NCBI GenBank assembly: GCA_023414875.1
Contig: JAEZMV010000028.1
Span: forward strand, 372,001-436,000
DNA from: Bacillota bacterium
Lineage (GTDB): Bacteria; Bacillota; Clostridia; Lachnospirales; Lachnospiraceae
Reading direction: 5' to 3'
Length of the DNA: 64,000 nucleotides
Shown one piece after another: positions 37,043-46,218 of this stretch. The notes below the pieces were generated by a model. The model was not told where the DNA came from. It did not search any database and saw nothing but the letters and a program-made list of their open reading frames with translations. A program made the position numbers and the translations under genes. The stretch's first letter is position 1, and each line of letters begins with the position of its first letter.

Positions 37043-38014
37043 ATGAGTAAGAAGTCATCATATATAATTGGAATCATTATAACGTTAATCCTTTCAATTA
37101 CAGTCATCTTTCTGATTGGGCGATATAAGCTGCCTGTACTTGAAATAAATAAAAACTCGGAGGCTGAAGAGTACTCGAAGCATTATGTTTTAATAACCGA
37201 GGATATGACGACCACCTTCTGGCAGTCAGTATATACGAGTGCGAAGGAGGAGGCAAAAGCAAATGATATCTATCTGGAACAGATAGGAAGCGGACTTTCG
37301 GAGAAATATAGCCTGGCGGACTATTTAAGAATTAGCATCGCCGCTCGGGTGGATGGGATTATTATATGTCCGGATGAGTCGGACAGCGTGACAGAATTAA
37401 TCAATGAGGCAGCAGACGAAGGAATACCGGTGATTACGATATTGAAGGATAACTATGATACGGAAAGAGTTAGTTTTGTGGGCATCAATTATTATGAGCT
37501 GGGACTTGTGTATGGAGAGCAGATCTTAAATCAGATGACTGAGGACACGAAGAATATTTTTATCCTGTTTCATTCCTTAGAATCAGTCTCCTCTAATGAT
37601 GTGATCTTTAATCAGATCAAGAAGAACCTAAATGAGAAGCTTGGTGAGAGAAGTGTAAACATTCAGCCATATTATATATCCAATGATAATGAATTTGACT
37701 CAGAAGAAGTAATTCGTGATATCTTTGTTAATTCTGAGAAAGTTCCGGATATTCTTGTCTGCATGGAGGAGGTCGATACGGAATGTGCCTGCCAGGCGAT
37801 TGTTGATTACAATAAGGTGGGTGTGATTACAATTATCGGTTCCTACTCCTCGGAAATTATATTAGAAGCTGTTAGGAAGAAACTAGCTGCCTTAACCGTA
37901 GCCATGGATACGGATCAGTTAGGAAAGCAAAGTGTACAGGCACTTCTCGAATATCAGGAGATGGGTTATGTCAACAATTATTATAATGTGGATTTACATA
38001 TTATAAATGATTAA
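37043..38014 (+). CDS. Membrane-anchored sugar-binding sensor protein (XylFII-like)
   Basis: 323 residues from ATG 37043; ATG 37004 is in frame but its ribosome site is distant, while GGAGGAG is only 2-3 nt from 37043, so both are imperfect. Residues 5-27 form one membrane anchor without a lipobox. The rest is a Peripla_BP_4 fold: 'YVLITEDMTTTFWQSVYTSAKEEAKANDIYLEQIGSGLSEKYSLADYLRISIAARVDGIIICPD', 'IPVITILKDNYDTERVSFVGINYYELG'. Its position just before a LytS kinase matches the XylFII-LytS sugar sensing pair described in Clostridium beijerinckii. It would bind the sugar and present it to the kinase; the ligand is inferred. Confidence 0.82.
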   Translation: MSKKSSYIIGIIITLILSITVIFLIGRYKLPVLEINKNSEAEEYSKHYVLITEDMTTTFWQSVYTSAKEEAKANDIYLEQIGSGLSEKYSLADYLRISIAARVDGIIICPDESDSVTELINEAADEGIPVITILKDNYDTERVSFVGINYYELGLVYGEQILNQMTEDTKNIFILFHSLESVSSNDVIFNQIKKNLNEKLGERSVNIQPYYISNDNEFDSEEVIRDIFVNSEKVPDILVCMEEVDTECACQAIVDYNKVGVITIIGSYSSEIILEAVRKKLAALTVAMDTDQLGKQSVQALLEYQEMGYVNNYYNVDLHIIND

Positions 38015-38057
38015 TTTCATTCATGTCGTGGGCTAAAGCATAGAAAAGGATATCATT

Positions 38058-39590
38058 ATGATAAAATATATCATCAAAAAATTTATGCATTCCATACGCG
38101 CAAAGCTGATTTCTGTATTTATATTATTAACGGTCATCTTATTTATCACCAACATCAGTGTAAATACCTATATCAATAAATCACTGCGCAAGCTTGATAC
38201 CGTATATTCCTCAAATATTGTCTCCAATCAGTTGTCTGAGAAATTAGAGGAGGTTCAATCGAATGTATATGAATATCTGAATACCAAAAGTGCAACTGCA
38301 TTGGTTAATTATTATAAAAGTGAGCAGGAATACCGCAATCTGTTAAATAACCTAAATACTAAGGTTACGAATGATGAGATGCTTGTACTGGAGAAAAATA
38401 TTAAGAATATGTCAGATACCTATCTGACTTTAACAGATGAGACGGTGAAGGAAAAGCGTGGACGAAATGTTGAAAAATATAAAATGTCCTATGAAGAAAC
38501 GAAGCTGCTAAATCAATATATTAACTCCTTTATCAATAATTTGAATACGGAGCAATTAAAGCAAAACTCCCAGAATTATGAGTTAATGATCGTCTCCCTA
38601 CGCTATACGGAGACCTTGAGTCTGATTATCTTAATTACGGTTGTATTTTTTAGTTTAGCTCTATTGCTACTGATACTTCGGAACATGATTGGTCCTCTCG
38701 TTCAGCTGGCACATAGTGCGAATGAGGTTGCCATTGGTAATTTTGATACGGAATTTGTCAAACGAAAAACGAGGGATGAAGTCGGAGTGTTGGCAAGTAC
38801 CTTTAATACCATGCTACAAAGCATACGAGACTATATCGAGCAGATCAGAGAAGATATGGAAAATGAACAGCAGTTAAAAGAAAAACAGCTTATGATGGAA
38901 AATCATTTGATTGATGCCCAGTTAAAATATCTTCAGGCTCAGATTAATCCACATTTTCTGTTTAATTCCTTAAATGCGGGTGCTCAGCTTGCCATACTGG
39001 AGGAAGCAGATCAGACCAGTATATTTTTAGAAAAGATGGCTGATTTCTTTCGGTATAATGTTAAAAAGATGGAAAAGCATGTTACCCTGAGTGAGGAGAT
39101 AGAGTCGGTTGATAATTATATCTATATTTTGAATGTAAGGTTAACGGGAGATATTCGATTTCAAAAAGAAATAGCCGGTGAGATTGATGAGGTTATGGTT
39201 CCGAGCATGATACTTCAGCCAATCGTTGAGAATGCAGTAAAGCATGGGATCTCCGGAATCGACCGAGTGGGAGAGATCCTTTTAAGGGTGGACAATTATG
39301 AAGATTTCCTTATTATCATCGTAAAAGATAACGGTTCCGGTATGACAGAAGGTAAAATAGCTGAAATTGTGACGGGCAGCCTAAACTCCTCCGATAAGAT
39401 TTCGACTTCTGCGGGTATTGGTTTATATAATGTAATAAGCAGACTACGGCTTTATTATGGCAGAGAAAACCTGGTGACTATACATAGTGATGGACCTGAC
39501 AGGGGCACCGAAGTAAGGATTATCATTCCAAAACAGGAGAAAACAAACTGGAAAGGAGCCAATGATGTATCGTATAATAATAGCAGATGA
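38058..39590 (+). CDS. Sensor histidine kinase, LytS/YesM type
   Basis: 510 residues. TM1 is near 14-36 and TM2 near 190-212, with a helical, mostly coiled extracellular region between them rather than a Cache domain. A HAMP segment follows ('RNMIGPLVQLAHSANEVAIGNFDTEF') and a coiled coil. The kinase block 'AQINPHFLFNSLNAGAQLAILEEAD' has His299. ATPase motifs are 'MILQPIVENAVKHGI' and 'VKDNGSGM', then 'AGIGLYNVISRLRLYYG'. The small extracellular part fits a kinase that hears the ligand through a partner such as the protein at 37043. It overlaps the regulator gene. Confidence 0.92.
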   Translation: MIKYIIKKFMHSIRAKLISVFILLTVILFITNISVNTYINKSLRKLDTVYSSNIVSNQLSEKLEEVQSNVYEYLNTKSATALVNYYKSEQEYRNLLNNLNTKVTNDEMLVLEKNIKNMSDTYLTLTDETVKEKRGRNVEKYKMSYEETKLLNQYINSFINNLNTEQLKQNSQNYELMIVSLRYTETLSLIILITVVFFSLALLLLILRNMIGPLVQLAHSANEVAIGNFDTEFVKRKTRDEVGVLASTFNTMLQSIRDYIEQIREDMENEQQLKEKQLMMENHLIDAQLKYLQAQINPHFLFNSLNAGAQLAILEEADQTSIFLEKMADFFRYNVKKMEKHVTLSEEIESVDNYIYILNVRLTGDIRFQKEIAGEIDEVMVPSMILQPIVENAVKHGISGIDRVGEILLRVDNYEDFLIIIVKDNGSGMTEGKIAEIVTGSLNSSDKISTSAGIGLYNVISRLRLYYGRENLVTIHSDGPDRGTEVRIIIPKQEKTNWKGANDVSYNNSR

Positions 39591-41169
39591 TGAAGGGATT
39601 ATGCTGTATTCTTTGAAGACAATGCTTCTTAAGAACATTGGGGACATTTGTGAGATTTATACCGCTAAAACAGGCAGAGCTGTCGTAGATATGGTGGAAA
39701 ATATCAGACCGGATATTATTTTTATGGACATACAGATGCCCGGAATGAATGGTATTGAAGCTATGCAGGTGATTCGAGAAAGAAATAAGTCTGTATTATT
39801 TGTTGTTATTACAGCATACAGTAAGTTCGATTATGCCAAGGAAGCAATAGAAATCGGGGTATTTGATTTTATGACGAAGCCGATTGTTAAGGACAGCTTT
39901 CTGGATGTGATTAAGCGTGCCATGGTACAGGTTGATACGGAACGGAAGAATCAGATGGCGAACCTGAGAATCCGTGAGAAGCTTGAGTCGGTGGTACCAA
40001 TCCTGGAAAGCGGCTTCATTAACAATCTGATGCTGCAGGGGGAAGGTTCGGAAAATACATATTACAATTATAAGGAGCTTTTAGAGATTGAGGAAGAGAA
40101 TGCTTACGTATTACTGATTCAGTTCGGTGAAAGTTATGAAAATGGAGTACTGACGAATCCCATTGGCATGAGTATGCGTTCACAGAAGTTCTATCCCGTA
40201 TTACGAAGCATTATCAATGAGCATTTCCACTGTCTGGTAGGAGCGGTTATAGCTAACAAGGTCATAGTAATGGTTCCGAACGACAGTGATGAAGCAGAAT
40301 ATGAGGAACGAATTCAAATAATAGGTAAGACGAGAAATTTACTTCATGCCCTGGAAGATCAGATTGATGCGAAATTCCGAATTGGAATTGGACGAAAGTG
40401 CCGAATGGAACATCTTTATCAATCTTATCAGGAGGCCTTCCGCGCATTACAGGAGGGAGAGGGAAGAGTTGTACATGTGGGAGATATGCCTTTAAGGGGC
40501 GAATATGAAGGGGATTATCCGGAGGATAATGAACGATTGATCCTTCAGATGGTACTAAAGGGAGATTTAAGCGGTGTCATAGAACAGGCCACCTTATTCT
40601 ATGATTGGATGTTGGATAATTATAAAGAATATATGGACAGCATCCGCTTGAAGGTATTGGAATTGGTGATGCGGGCGGAAAAAGAGGCATTCTTTCACGG
40701 AGGCATTAACTATGGCTTCCTGTATCGTAAGGATTATCTAGTTGAAGTGCTTCACAGCAGCTCCTATGATGAAATACGAAACTGGTGGCTGAATAAGATT
40801 TCTGATATCACGAAGAATATGGCGAACCGCAAAAAGAACCAGTCAGAGAACATTGTTACAAAGGCAATCAGCTACATGATGGAAAACTTCAGAAAGGATA
40901 TTTCCCTGGACGATGTGGCAAGAGAGGTTAACATCAACCCGTATTATTTTAGTAAAAGATTTAAAGAAGAAACCGCAGTTAACTTTATTGATTATCTGAC
41001 TGGGATACGTATTAAGAAAGCGAAAGAGCTGCTTGAAAACAATGAATTAAGCATCAAAGAGATATGCACCAGATCAGGTTACAGCGACCCGAACTATTTT
41101 AGCAGGATATTTAAAAAAATAGAAAATGTCACGCCAAGTGAATATAGGGAGAGGTTGAGGAATGAATAG
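39565..41169 (+). CDS. Response regulator with AraC-type output (YesN-like)
   Basis: 534 residues from ATG 39565 (AAAGGAG spacing favours it over ATG 39562). The receiver 1-120 has 'ADDEG', phospho-acceptor Asp55 ('DIIFMDIQMP') and 'FMTKPI'. A long middle region (about 130-425) is typical of YesN. The AraC HTH pair closes it: 'YMMENFRKDISLDDVAREVNINPYYFSKRFKEETAVNFIDYLTGIRIKKAKELL' and 'CTRSGYSDPNYFSRIFKKIENVTPSEYRERL'. It overlaps the kinase end by 26 nt and the next gene by 8 nt, and is the probable activator of the ChvE-MmsAB importer. Confidence 0.93.
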   Translation: MYRIIIADDEGIMLYSLKTMLLKNIGDICEIYTAKTGRAVVDMVENIRPDIIFMDIQMPGMNGIEAMQVIRERNKSVLFVVITAYSKFDYAKEAIEIGVFDFMTKPIVKDSFLDVIKRAMVQVDTERKNQMANLRIREKLESVVPILESGFINNLMLQGEGSENTYYNYKELLEIEEENAYVLLIQFGESYENGVLTNPIGMSMRSQKFYPVLRSIINEHFHCLVGAVIANKVIVMVPNDSDEAEYEERIQIIGKTRNLLHALEDQIDAKFRIGIGRKCRMEHLYQSYQEAFRALQEGEGRVVHVGDMPLRGEYEGDYPEDNERLILQMVLKGDLSGVIEQATLFYDWMLDNYKEYMDSIRLKVLELVMRAEKEAFFHGGINYGFLYRKDYLVEVLHSSSYDEIRNWWLNKISDITKNMANRKKNQSENIVTKAISYMMENFRKDISLDDVAREVNINPYYFSKRFKEETAVNFIDYLTGIRIKKAKELLENNELSIKEICTRSGYSDPNYFSRIFKKIENVTPSEYRERLRNE

Positions 41170-42223
41170 AAGAATCAGATGTGCTCTGCTGGCAGCAGTT
41201 TCCGTTCTGGTGCTATGTGGTGGATGTAGCAATAAAGAAAACAATAAAAATGCGAAGATTGAAGAAGATAAGCCGCTCCAGATCGGATTCAGCTTTGATT
41301 CCTTTGTCATTGAACGGTGGATCAGGGACAGGGATGTTTTTGTTATGACTGCGAAGGATTTAGGAGCAGAGGTGAATGTACAGGTAGCCAATGGTGATGT
41401 GGATACACAGATTTCCCAGATTAAGTATTTTATTAAAAAGAAGATGGATGTTATCGTAATCGTGGCAACGGATGGAGATGAGCTTAAGGATATAGTAGCG
41501 GAGGCGAAAGATGCCGGGATCAAGATTGTCTCCTATGACCGGTTGATTAGTAATGCAGATACCGACTTATATATCTCCTTTGACAATGAGCAGGTCGGAA
41601 GTGAGATGGCCAATGCCCTGATTGATAAATTGCCTGAGGGTGGATATATCTATATGATTACAGGGCCGGAAAGTGATAATAATGTAGATATGATAGGAAA
41701 TGGTTTTCGAAAGCTCATCGAAGAAAGCAACTTAAAGGTAGTATATCAAAAATCCTGTTTTAACTGGAACGCAGAGTTAGCTGCCGGATATGTGGATGAG
41801 GCATTAAGCATGTACCCTGATGTAAAGGGAATTATGTGTGGGAATGATGATCTGGCCAGTGAAGTTTTTCTGGTGCTTTCAGAGAACCGATTAGCCGGGA
41901 AGGTATTTATCGTAGGGCAGGATGCGGATCTAGCTGCATGTCAGAGACTTGTTGAAGGGACGCAGACAATGACCGTATTTAAGCAAGTGGAAGATCTGGC
42001 TAAGGCAGCAGCATACCTCTCGGTTGCACTGGGAAAAGGGGAGGATATCACGGACCCCGAGTTAAACCTTAGCTATTATGTGGAAGATACCATCAACGAT
42101 GGCTCGAATGAGGTACCATATTATAAGCTGGAATGTATCCCGGTCACGGCAGATAATATTGACAAGATTATTATAGACAGTGGTTTCCATACCAGAGAGG
42201 ACGTATACCTGAATGTTGAGTAG
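41162..42223 (+). CDS. XylF-like sugar-binding lipoprotein
   Basis: 353 residues. Lipobox 'VLCGGC' with Cys22. The mature protein follows E. coli XylF closely in its motifs: 'IERWIRDRDVFVMTAKDLGAEVNVQVANGDVDTQISQI', 'IKIVSYDRLISNADTDLYISFDNEQVG', 'AGKVFIVGQDADLAACQRLVEGTQTMTVFK'. ATG 41162 lies inside the yesN end, so it is part of the sensor operon rather than the importer operon. It may serve as an alternative binding protein for the importer or deliver ligand to the sensor. D-xylose is the best guess for the ligand. Confidence 0.88.
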   Translation: MNRRIRCALLAAVSVLVLCGGCSNKENNKNAKIEEDKPLQIGFSFDSFVIERWIRDRDVFVMTAKDLGAEVNVQVANGDVDTQISQIKYFIKKKMDVIVIVATDGDELKDIVAEAKDAGIKIVSYDRLISNADTDLYISFDNEQVGSEMANALIDKLPEGGYIYMITGPESDNNVDMIGNGFRKLIEESNLKVVYQKSCFNWNAELAAGYVDEALSMYPDVKGIMCGNDDLASEVFLVLSENRLAGKVFIVGQDADLAACQRLVEGTQTMTVFKQVEDLAKAAAYLSVALGKGEDITDPELNLSYYVEDTINDGSNEVPYYKLECIPVTADNIDKIIIDSGFHTREDVYLNVE

Positions 42224-42303
42224 ACTATTACAGTAATATTTGGCGTCTTAGGTATGGTATTTTTACTCCGTTTTTCATAAACTAAATATATATTTAATAT
42301 AGG

Positions 42304-42345
42304 AATCAGAAGGAGGATATTAATTTCCTCCTTCTGATTATTTTC
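42304..42345 (+). terminator. Rho-independent terminator
   Basis: A 13-bp stem (42304-42316 with 42327-42339), AATCAGAAGGAGG / CCTCCTTCTGATT, then ATTTTC. It ends the sensor operon. The rest of the gap to 42612 has a weak promoter candidate (TTGTTG 42484, TACAAT 42508) and the mini-ORF at 42583. Confidence 0.88.
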
Positions 42346-42582
42346 ATAGCAAAAGAGCTTAATCATTAATTTGTAAGGGGGCTATCATACTCAATATATT
42401 GGTATATAATAATTATCGGTGTTAATACTTGCATCCGCTATTCGAAAATTATATAATAGTTGAAATACATATTAAGTACTTCCTTGTTGATGCATCTTAA
42501 CTACAGATACAATTTCATGGGGAATATGGACAACTCATCAGGGAATATTATTTTGTTAGACAGTATGATTGAAAGGAGATCA

Positions 42583-42606
42583 ATGCATCAAAATACTGAT
42601 GTGTAA
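42583..42606 (+). other. Seven-codon mini-ORF in frame with the downstream DUF368 gene
   Basis: GAAAGGAGATCA is followed by ATG CAT CAA AAT ACT GAT GTG TAA (MHQNTDV). This is the only good ribosome site before the DUF368 gene, whose ATG at 42613 has none. The two ATGs are 30 nt apart and in the same frame. It is either a leader peptide or a nonsense-interrupted N-terminus. Confidence 0.6.
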
Positions 42607-42612
42607 AAATTG

Positions 42613-43470
42613 ATGAAAAATAATTTTAAAAGCAGTCTGATCATCATGTTAAAGGGCTTTATTATAGGTTCTTCCATGAGTGTTCCCGGAGTTAGCGGAG
42701 GAACCATGGCTATCCTTCTGGGAATATACGATAAATTAATTAGTGCAATCAGCAATTTCCTGAAGGACATTAAAGGAAATGTGATACTACTAATGAAATT
42801 CTTAATCGGCGCAGGTATCGGTATCGGTTCTTTAGCTTTTGTTATTAAGTGGATGTTAGAAAAATTTCCGTTCCCGGTATCGTTCTTCTTCCTGGGTGCC
42901 GTAATTGGTGGAATTCCTGCATTATATAAAAAGGCAAAGGAAGATCACATTAAGCTTTCCTCCGGTATTTATTTTCTCTTAGGACTGATTATTGTTATAT
43001 CGATCGGATTGATTCCGAGAGGAAATATTGATGTCAGTTCAGGTTCAGGAATTACTCATTACCTTATGCTTTTGCTTACAGGAATTATTATTGCCTTGGC
43101 TTTAGTATTACCCGGAATTAGTACCTCTCATATGTTACTCGTGCTTGGAATGTATGATGCCATGATTTTGGCTATTACAGAGTTTGATGTAATATATATT
43201 GGGATCATAGGTGTTTCCACTTTGATTGGTATCTTTTTGATCACCAAACCGATAGAATGGGTAATGAATAAGTTCACACATCAGACCTATAGTATGATTA
43301 TAGGTTTTGTGATAGGTTCTACAACAGAGATTTTCCGTGATAAAATATTACCTGCGATTCCTGAAACCGCAGATTTTGGATGGTGGTTCCCTTCAGTCGT
43401 ATTCTCTGCGGTAGCCTTTATACTAGGCTACATAGGAATTAATTCCTTGTCAAAATTCTCGAATGACTAA
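42613..43470 (+). CDS. DUF368 membrane protein, PopT-type undecaprenyl-phosphate translocase
   Basis: 285 residues with eight or so membrane spans. The N-terminal 'GFIIGSSMSVPGVSGGTMAILLGIYDKLI' and the internal 'GIIIALALVLPGISTSHMLLVLGMYDAMI' are the paired re-entrant motifs of DUF368 proteins (P-G-x-S-G-G-T and P-G-I-S-x-S). Members recycle undecaprenyl phosphate across the membrane for peptidoglycan and wall polymer synthesis. ATG 42613 has no ribosome site; a strong one lies at 42571-42580 before an in-frame ATG that is cut off by a TAA, so translation may depend on reinitiation. Confidence 0.9.
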   Translation: MKNNFKSSLIIMLKGFIIGSSMSVPGVSGGTMAILLGIYDKLISAISNFLKDIKGNVILLMKFLIGAGIGIGSLAFVIKWMLEKFPFPVSFFFLGAVIGGIPALYKKAKEDHIKLSSGIYFLLGLIIVISIGLIPRGNIDVSSGSGITHYLMLLLTGIIIALALVLPGISTSHMLLVLGMYDAMILAITEFDVIYIGIIGVSTLIGIFLITKPIEWVMNKFTHQTYSMIIGFVIGSTTEIFRDKILPAIPETADFGWWFPSVVFSAVAFILGYIGINSLSKFSND

Positions 43471-43495
43471 CACTCGGTTCGGATATTAAGCTAAG

Positions 43496-43596
43496 AAATG
43501 TTACAGTTCAGCCATCAAAGATATAGATAAGACTACCAAAGGAAGCATTTCCCCCTTGTCTTATACTTTGACTCAATATGCTGAACTGTAACATTT
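43496..43596. repeat. 101-nt foldback element between convergent genes
   Basis: Perfect 17-bp terminal arms (43496-43512 with 43580-43596, ends AAATGTTACAG) enclose a second, imperfect stem (AAAG..ATAAGAC near 43518-43533 with GTCTTATACTTT at 43558-43569). It lies between the DUF368 gene and the convergent AraC gene, and could serve as a bidirectional terminator or be a MITE-like remnant. Confidence 0.65.
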
Positions 43597-43625
43597 TAAT
43601 GCAAATTGTATCATCTGATGATAGC

Positions 43626-44444
43626 CTAGGGTGTCTTAGGTATTTTGATACAGCTGTTACGATATTCGGAGGGGGTAATCCCTGTTACCTTCTTAAAAGC
43701 ATTGGAAAAGTTATGGCTATCGGTATATCCGATACTGTAACCGATTTGTGCAATTGTCTTATTGGTATCCATGAGCTCTGCCTTTGCATGCTCTATTAGT
43801 TCCTGTAAGAGGTATTGCTTTAGGGGGATTCCTGCATGACTTTTAAATACTGAGGATAAATACTTTTCGTGATAACCAAAATACTTCGAAAGCTCCAAAA
43901 CACGAATGCGGTTAAATTTATTCCAGGCAATATAATCAAGGATTGACTGATATAACTGGTTTTTTGTAGTAAGAGGACTTCGCCCCTGTTGTATTTGCAG
44001 CTGATTATGTAACTCGAGAAGTAACCCCGTAGCCAACATGTCCAAGGTATATCTGTGATGATAGCGTCGGTCGGCATCCTGAAGCTGATTAATTAATATA
44101 ATGATACGCTCAATATTAGGAATTACATTTTGCTGAGAAATCATAATCTCATTTTTTGTGGTTGGGTTAATATTAGCTGGTGAAAAATGAAACCAAAAGA
44201 AGGAACAGTCAGAAGGAGCATAGCCATACTGTTTTTCGGTTGGAGGCATGAATAGATATTCGTTCTTTGTTACTGTGTATTTTTTTGTTTCATCTGCAAT
44301 ATAAAGGGTTCCTTCTGTTACCAGGAATAATTCATATTCATTCAATTTTCTGGTCATATGAATCCATTCGCTGGAAGGGGCTTTAAACTTACCACACCAA
44401 TGATATGAAATAGGATTGCCAATGGGGAAGCTACAATTTATCAT
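43626..44444 (-). CDS. AraC family regulator with cupin-like sensor domain
   Basis: 272 residues. The N-terminal beta-rich AraC_binding domain (about 1-140) includes 'LFLVTEGTLYIADETKKYTVTKNEYLFMPPTEKQYGYAPSDCSFFWFHF'. The C-terminal HTH pair is 'ILDYIAWNKFNRIRVLELSKYFGYHEKYLSSVFKSHAGIPLKQYLLQELIEHAKAEL' and 'IGYSIGYTDSHNFSNAFKKVTGITPSEYR'. This is the sugar-sensing type found beside carbohydrate genes. No catabolic gene is adjacent, so its target is unclear. It converges on the DUF368 gene. Confidence 0.9.
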   Translation of the reverse strand: MINCSFPIGNPISYHWCGKFKAPSSEWIHMTRKLNEYELFLVTEGTLYIADETKKYTVTKNEYLFMPPTEKQYGYAPSDCSFFWFHFSPANINPTTKNEIMISQQNVIPNIERIIILINQLQDADRRYHHRYTLDMLATGLLLELHNQLQIQQGRSPLTTKNQLYQSILDYIAWNKFNRIRVLELSKYFGYHEKYLSSVFKSHAGIPLKQYLLQELIEHAKAELMDTNKTIAQIGYSIGYTDSHNFSNAFKKVTGITPSEYRNSCIKIPKTP

Positions 44445-44664
44445 CTTACTTTTTCACACCCTTTGCTACTTAATATATTTAAATACTATCTAATCGGTTT
44501 TTAAAATTCAAGAAAAATTTTATAATAATTCCAGCACAATTGCTCCATATAATTATTAAATCAAAAAATACTTTTTATTTGGTATAGATTACATTTATAT
44601 AAAAGGGTTAAAGTATAATAATATAGGTATTAAGTAAAATTATAATATGAATGAAGGTGAGAAA

Positions 44665-46131
44665 ATGGCAACAGAAATGAACAATCAATTGAAAGGTTTG
44701 ACTCATGGTAGCAGACATAAAACATCAAGAAATAATACTTCAAGGAAAACACAGAAATATCTTCTGTTAGGTATGCTCCTGCTGTTACTGATTCTGTATC
44801 TTTGTATTGCTTTTTATTACCGCAGTCATTTTTTTAGTAAATCAACCATCAATGGTGTCGATGTATCTAATCTAACCGTAGGAGAAGGAAAAAATGTAAT
44901 TAACGCTCAGATAAGGTCTTACCGGTTAACCTTACAGGGAAGAAATGATATCACGGATTCAATATCAGGAGAGGATATTGATTTACATTCTGAATTTGAT
45001 CGAAGCATATCTGATTTATTGGAGCAGCAAAATGGATTTGCATGGCCGATTGCCTTACTTAAAACTCATACGATGGAGATTGCTGCAATCCTTCAATATG
45101 ATGAAAATAGATTAATGGAACGTTTTAATCAATTAAGTTTTTTTGCGGAAGAAAATATCATAGAGCCTGAAAATGCCTTTATTTCGGAATACGGTGAGAA
45201 TGGTTATGTTATTACCCCCGAAAAGCTTGGAGCTAAGCTAAATAAGGATGATCTCTATGAAGCTGTCAAGGATGCAATTACTAAGCTGGAGCCGACTTTA
45301 TCAATTGAAGAGAAGGGTTATTATAAGAAGCCTAAGATAACCTCCGAATCACCTAAATTATTAAATGCACTGGATATAGTAAATCGTATGGTGAGCACAG
45401 AAATCACCTACGAATTCGGTGAAGATACTGAGGTTTTGGATGGGGATCGAATTAGTAATTGGATATCAATCGATAAAAAATTTAAAGTTCATCTTGATGT
45501 TAACGGTGTGAAAGAGTTTGTGGATGAGATTGGAAAGAATTATAATTCCTTCGGTAGAACCCGAACATTTACAACTTCTTATGGGAACGTAATCAAAGTC
45601 GAAGGTGGTGATTATGGCTGGTGGCTTAACCGCCCGGCTGAAGTTGAAGAATTAGTTGAATTAATTGAGAACGGAGAGCAGTTGGTAAAAGAGCCGGTCT
45701 ACTATCAGACTGCTAATCAATATGGGAAGGACGATATTGGGGATACGTATGTTGAGGTAAATCTGACGGCACAGCATTTGTTTTTTTACAAGGACGGTAA
45801 GCTGATATTGCAGTCGGAGTTTGTATCCGGAAATTTATCTAAGGATTATGGTACGCCCACCGGAACTTATCCAATTCAATACAAGGATAACGATGCAATC
45901 TTAGAAGGAGAAGATTATTCCACTCCTGTAAAGTACTGGATGCCCTTCAACGGAAATATCGGATTTCATGATGCCTCCTGGCGTGAGGAATTTGGAGGGG
46001 ATATCTATAAGACGAATGGTTCCCATGGTTGTATTAATATGCCCCCGGAAAATGCAAAAATAATGTATCAAAATATTAAAAGAGGTGTAGCTGTTATAGT
46101 ATATGAATTATCCGGAACCGAAACCTATTAA
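44665..46131 (+). CDS. L,D-transpeptidase with PG_binding_4 domain
   Basis: 488 residues from ATG 44665 (AAGGTGA upstream; ATG 44647 is in frame but has no site). A basic, Ser/Lys-rich cytoplasmic end leads to one membrane anchor near 28-50. Residues about 55-330 contain the PG_binding_4-like repeats ('STINGVDVSNLTVGEGKNVI...'). The YkuD domain (about 360-488) has 'HLFFYKDGKLILQSEFVSG', 'GTPTGTYPI', 'GFHDASW' and the catalytic 'SHGCINMPP' with His and Cys. It makes 3-3 peptide cross-links in the wall, giving beta-lactam-insensitive peptidoglycan. Confidence 0.93.
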   Translation: MATEMNNQLKGLTHGSRHKTSRNNTSRKTQKYLLLGMLLLLLILYLCIAFYYRSHFFSKSTINGVDVSNLTVGEGKNVINAQIRSYRLTLQGRNDITDSISGEDIDLHSEFDRSISDLLEQQNGFAWPIALLKTHTMEIAAILQYDENRLMERFNQLSFFAEENIIEPENAFISEYGENGYVITPEKLGAKLNKDDLYEAVKDAITKLEPTLSIEEKGYYKKPKITSESPKLLNALDIVNRMVSTEITYEFGEDTEVLDGDRISNWISIDKKFKVHLDVNGVKEFVDEIGKNYNSFGRTRTFTTSYGNVIKVEGGDYGWWLNRPAEVEELVELIENGEQLVKEPVYYQTANQYGKDDIGDTYVEVNLTAQHLFFYKDGKLILQSEFVSGNLSKDYGTPTGTYPIQYKDNDAILEGEDYSTPVKYWMPFNGNIGFHDASWREEFGGDIYKTNGSHGCINMPPENAKIMYQNIKRGVAVIVYELSGTETY

Positions 46132-46218
46132 GTAAATAAACATTTTATCATTGCTACCAATCGACATAAAATGTTAAAATAGACTGATGAGAGAATATCT
46201 CTATACCAAGGAGTCCAA

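Noticed and set aside
43578..43799. Plus-strand frame opposite the AraC gene
   Set aside because: Lies in the foldback and in AraC coding sequence; no ribosome site.
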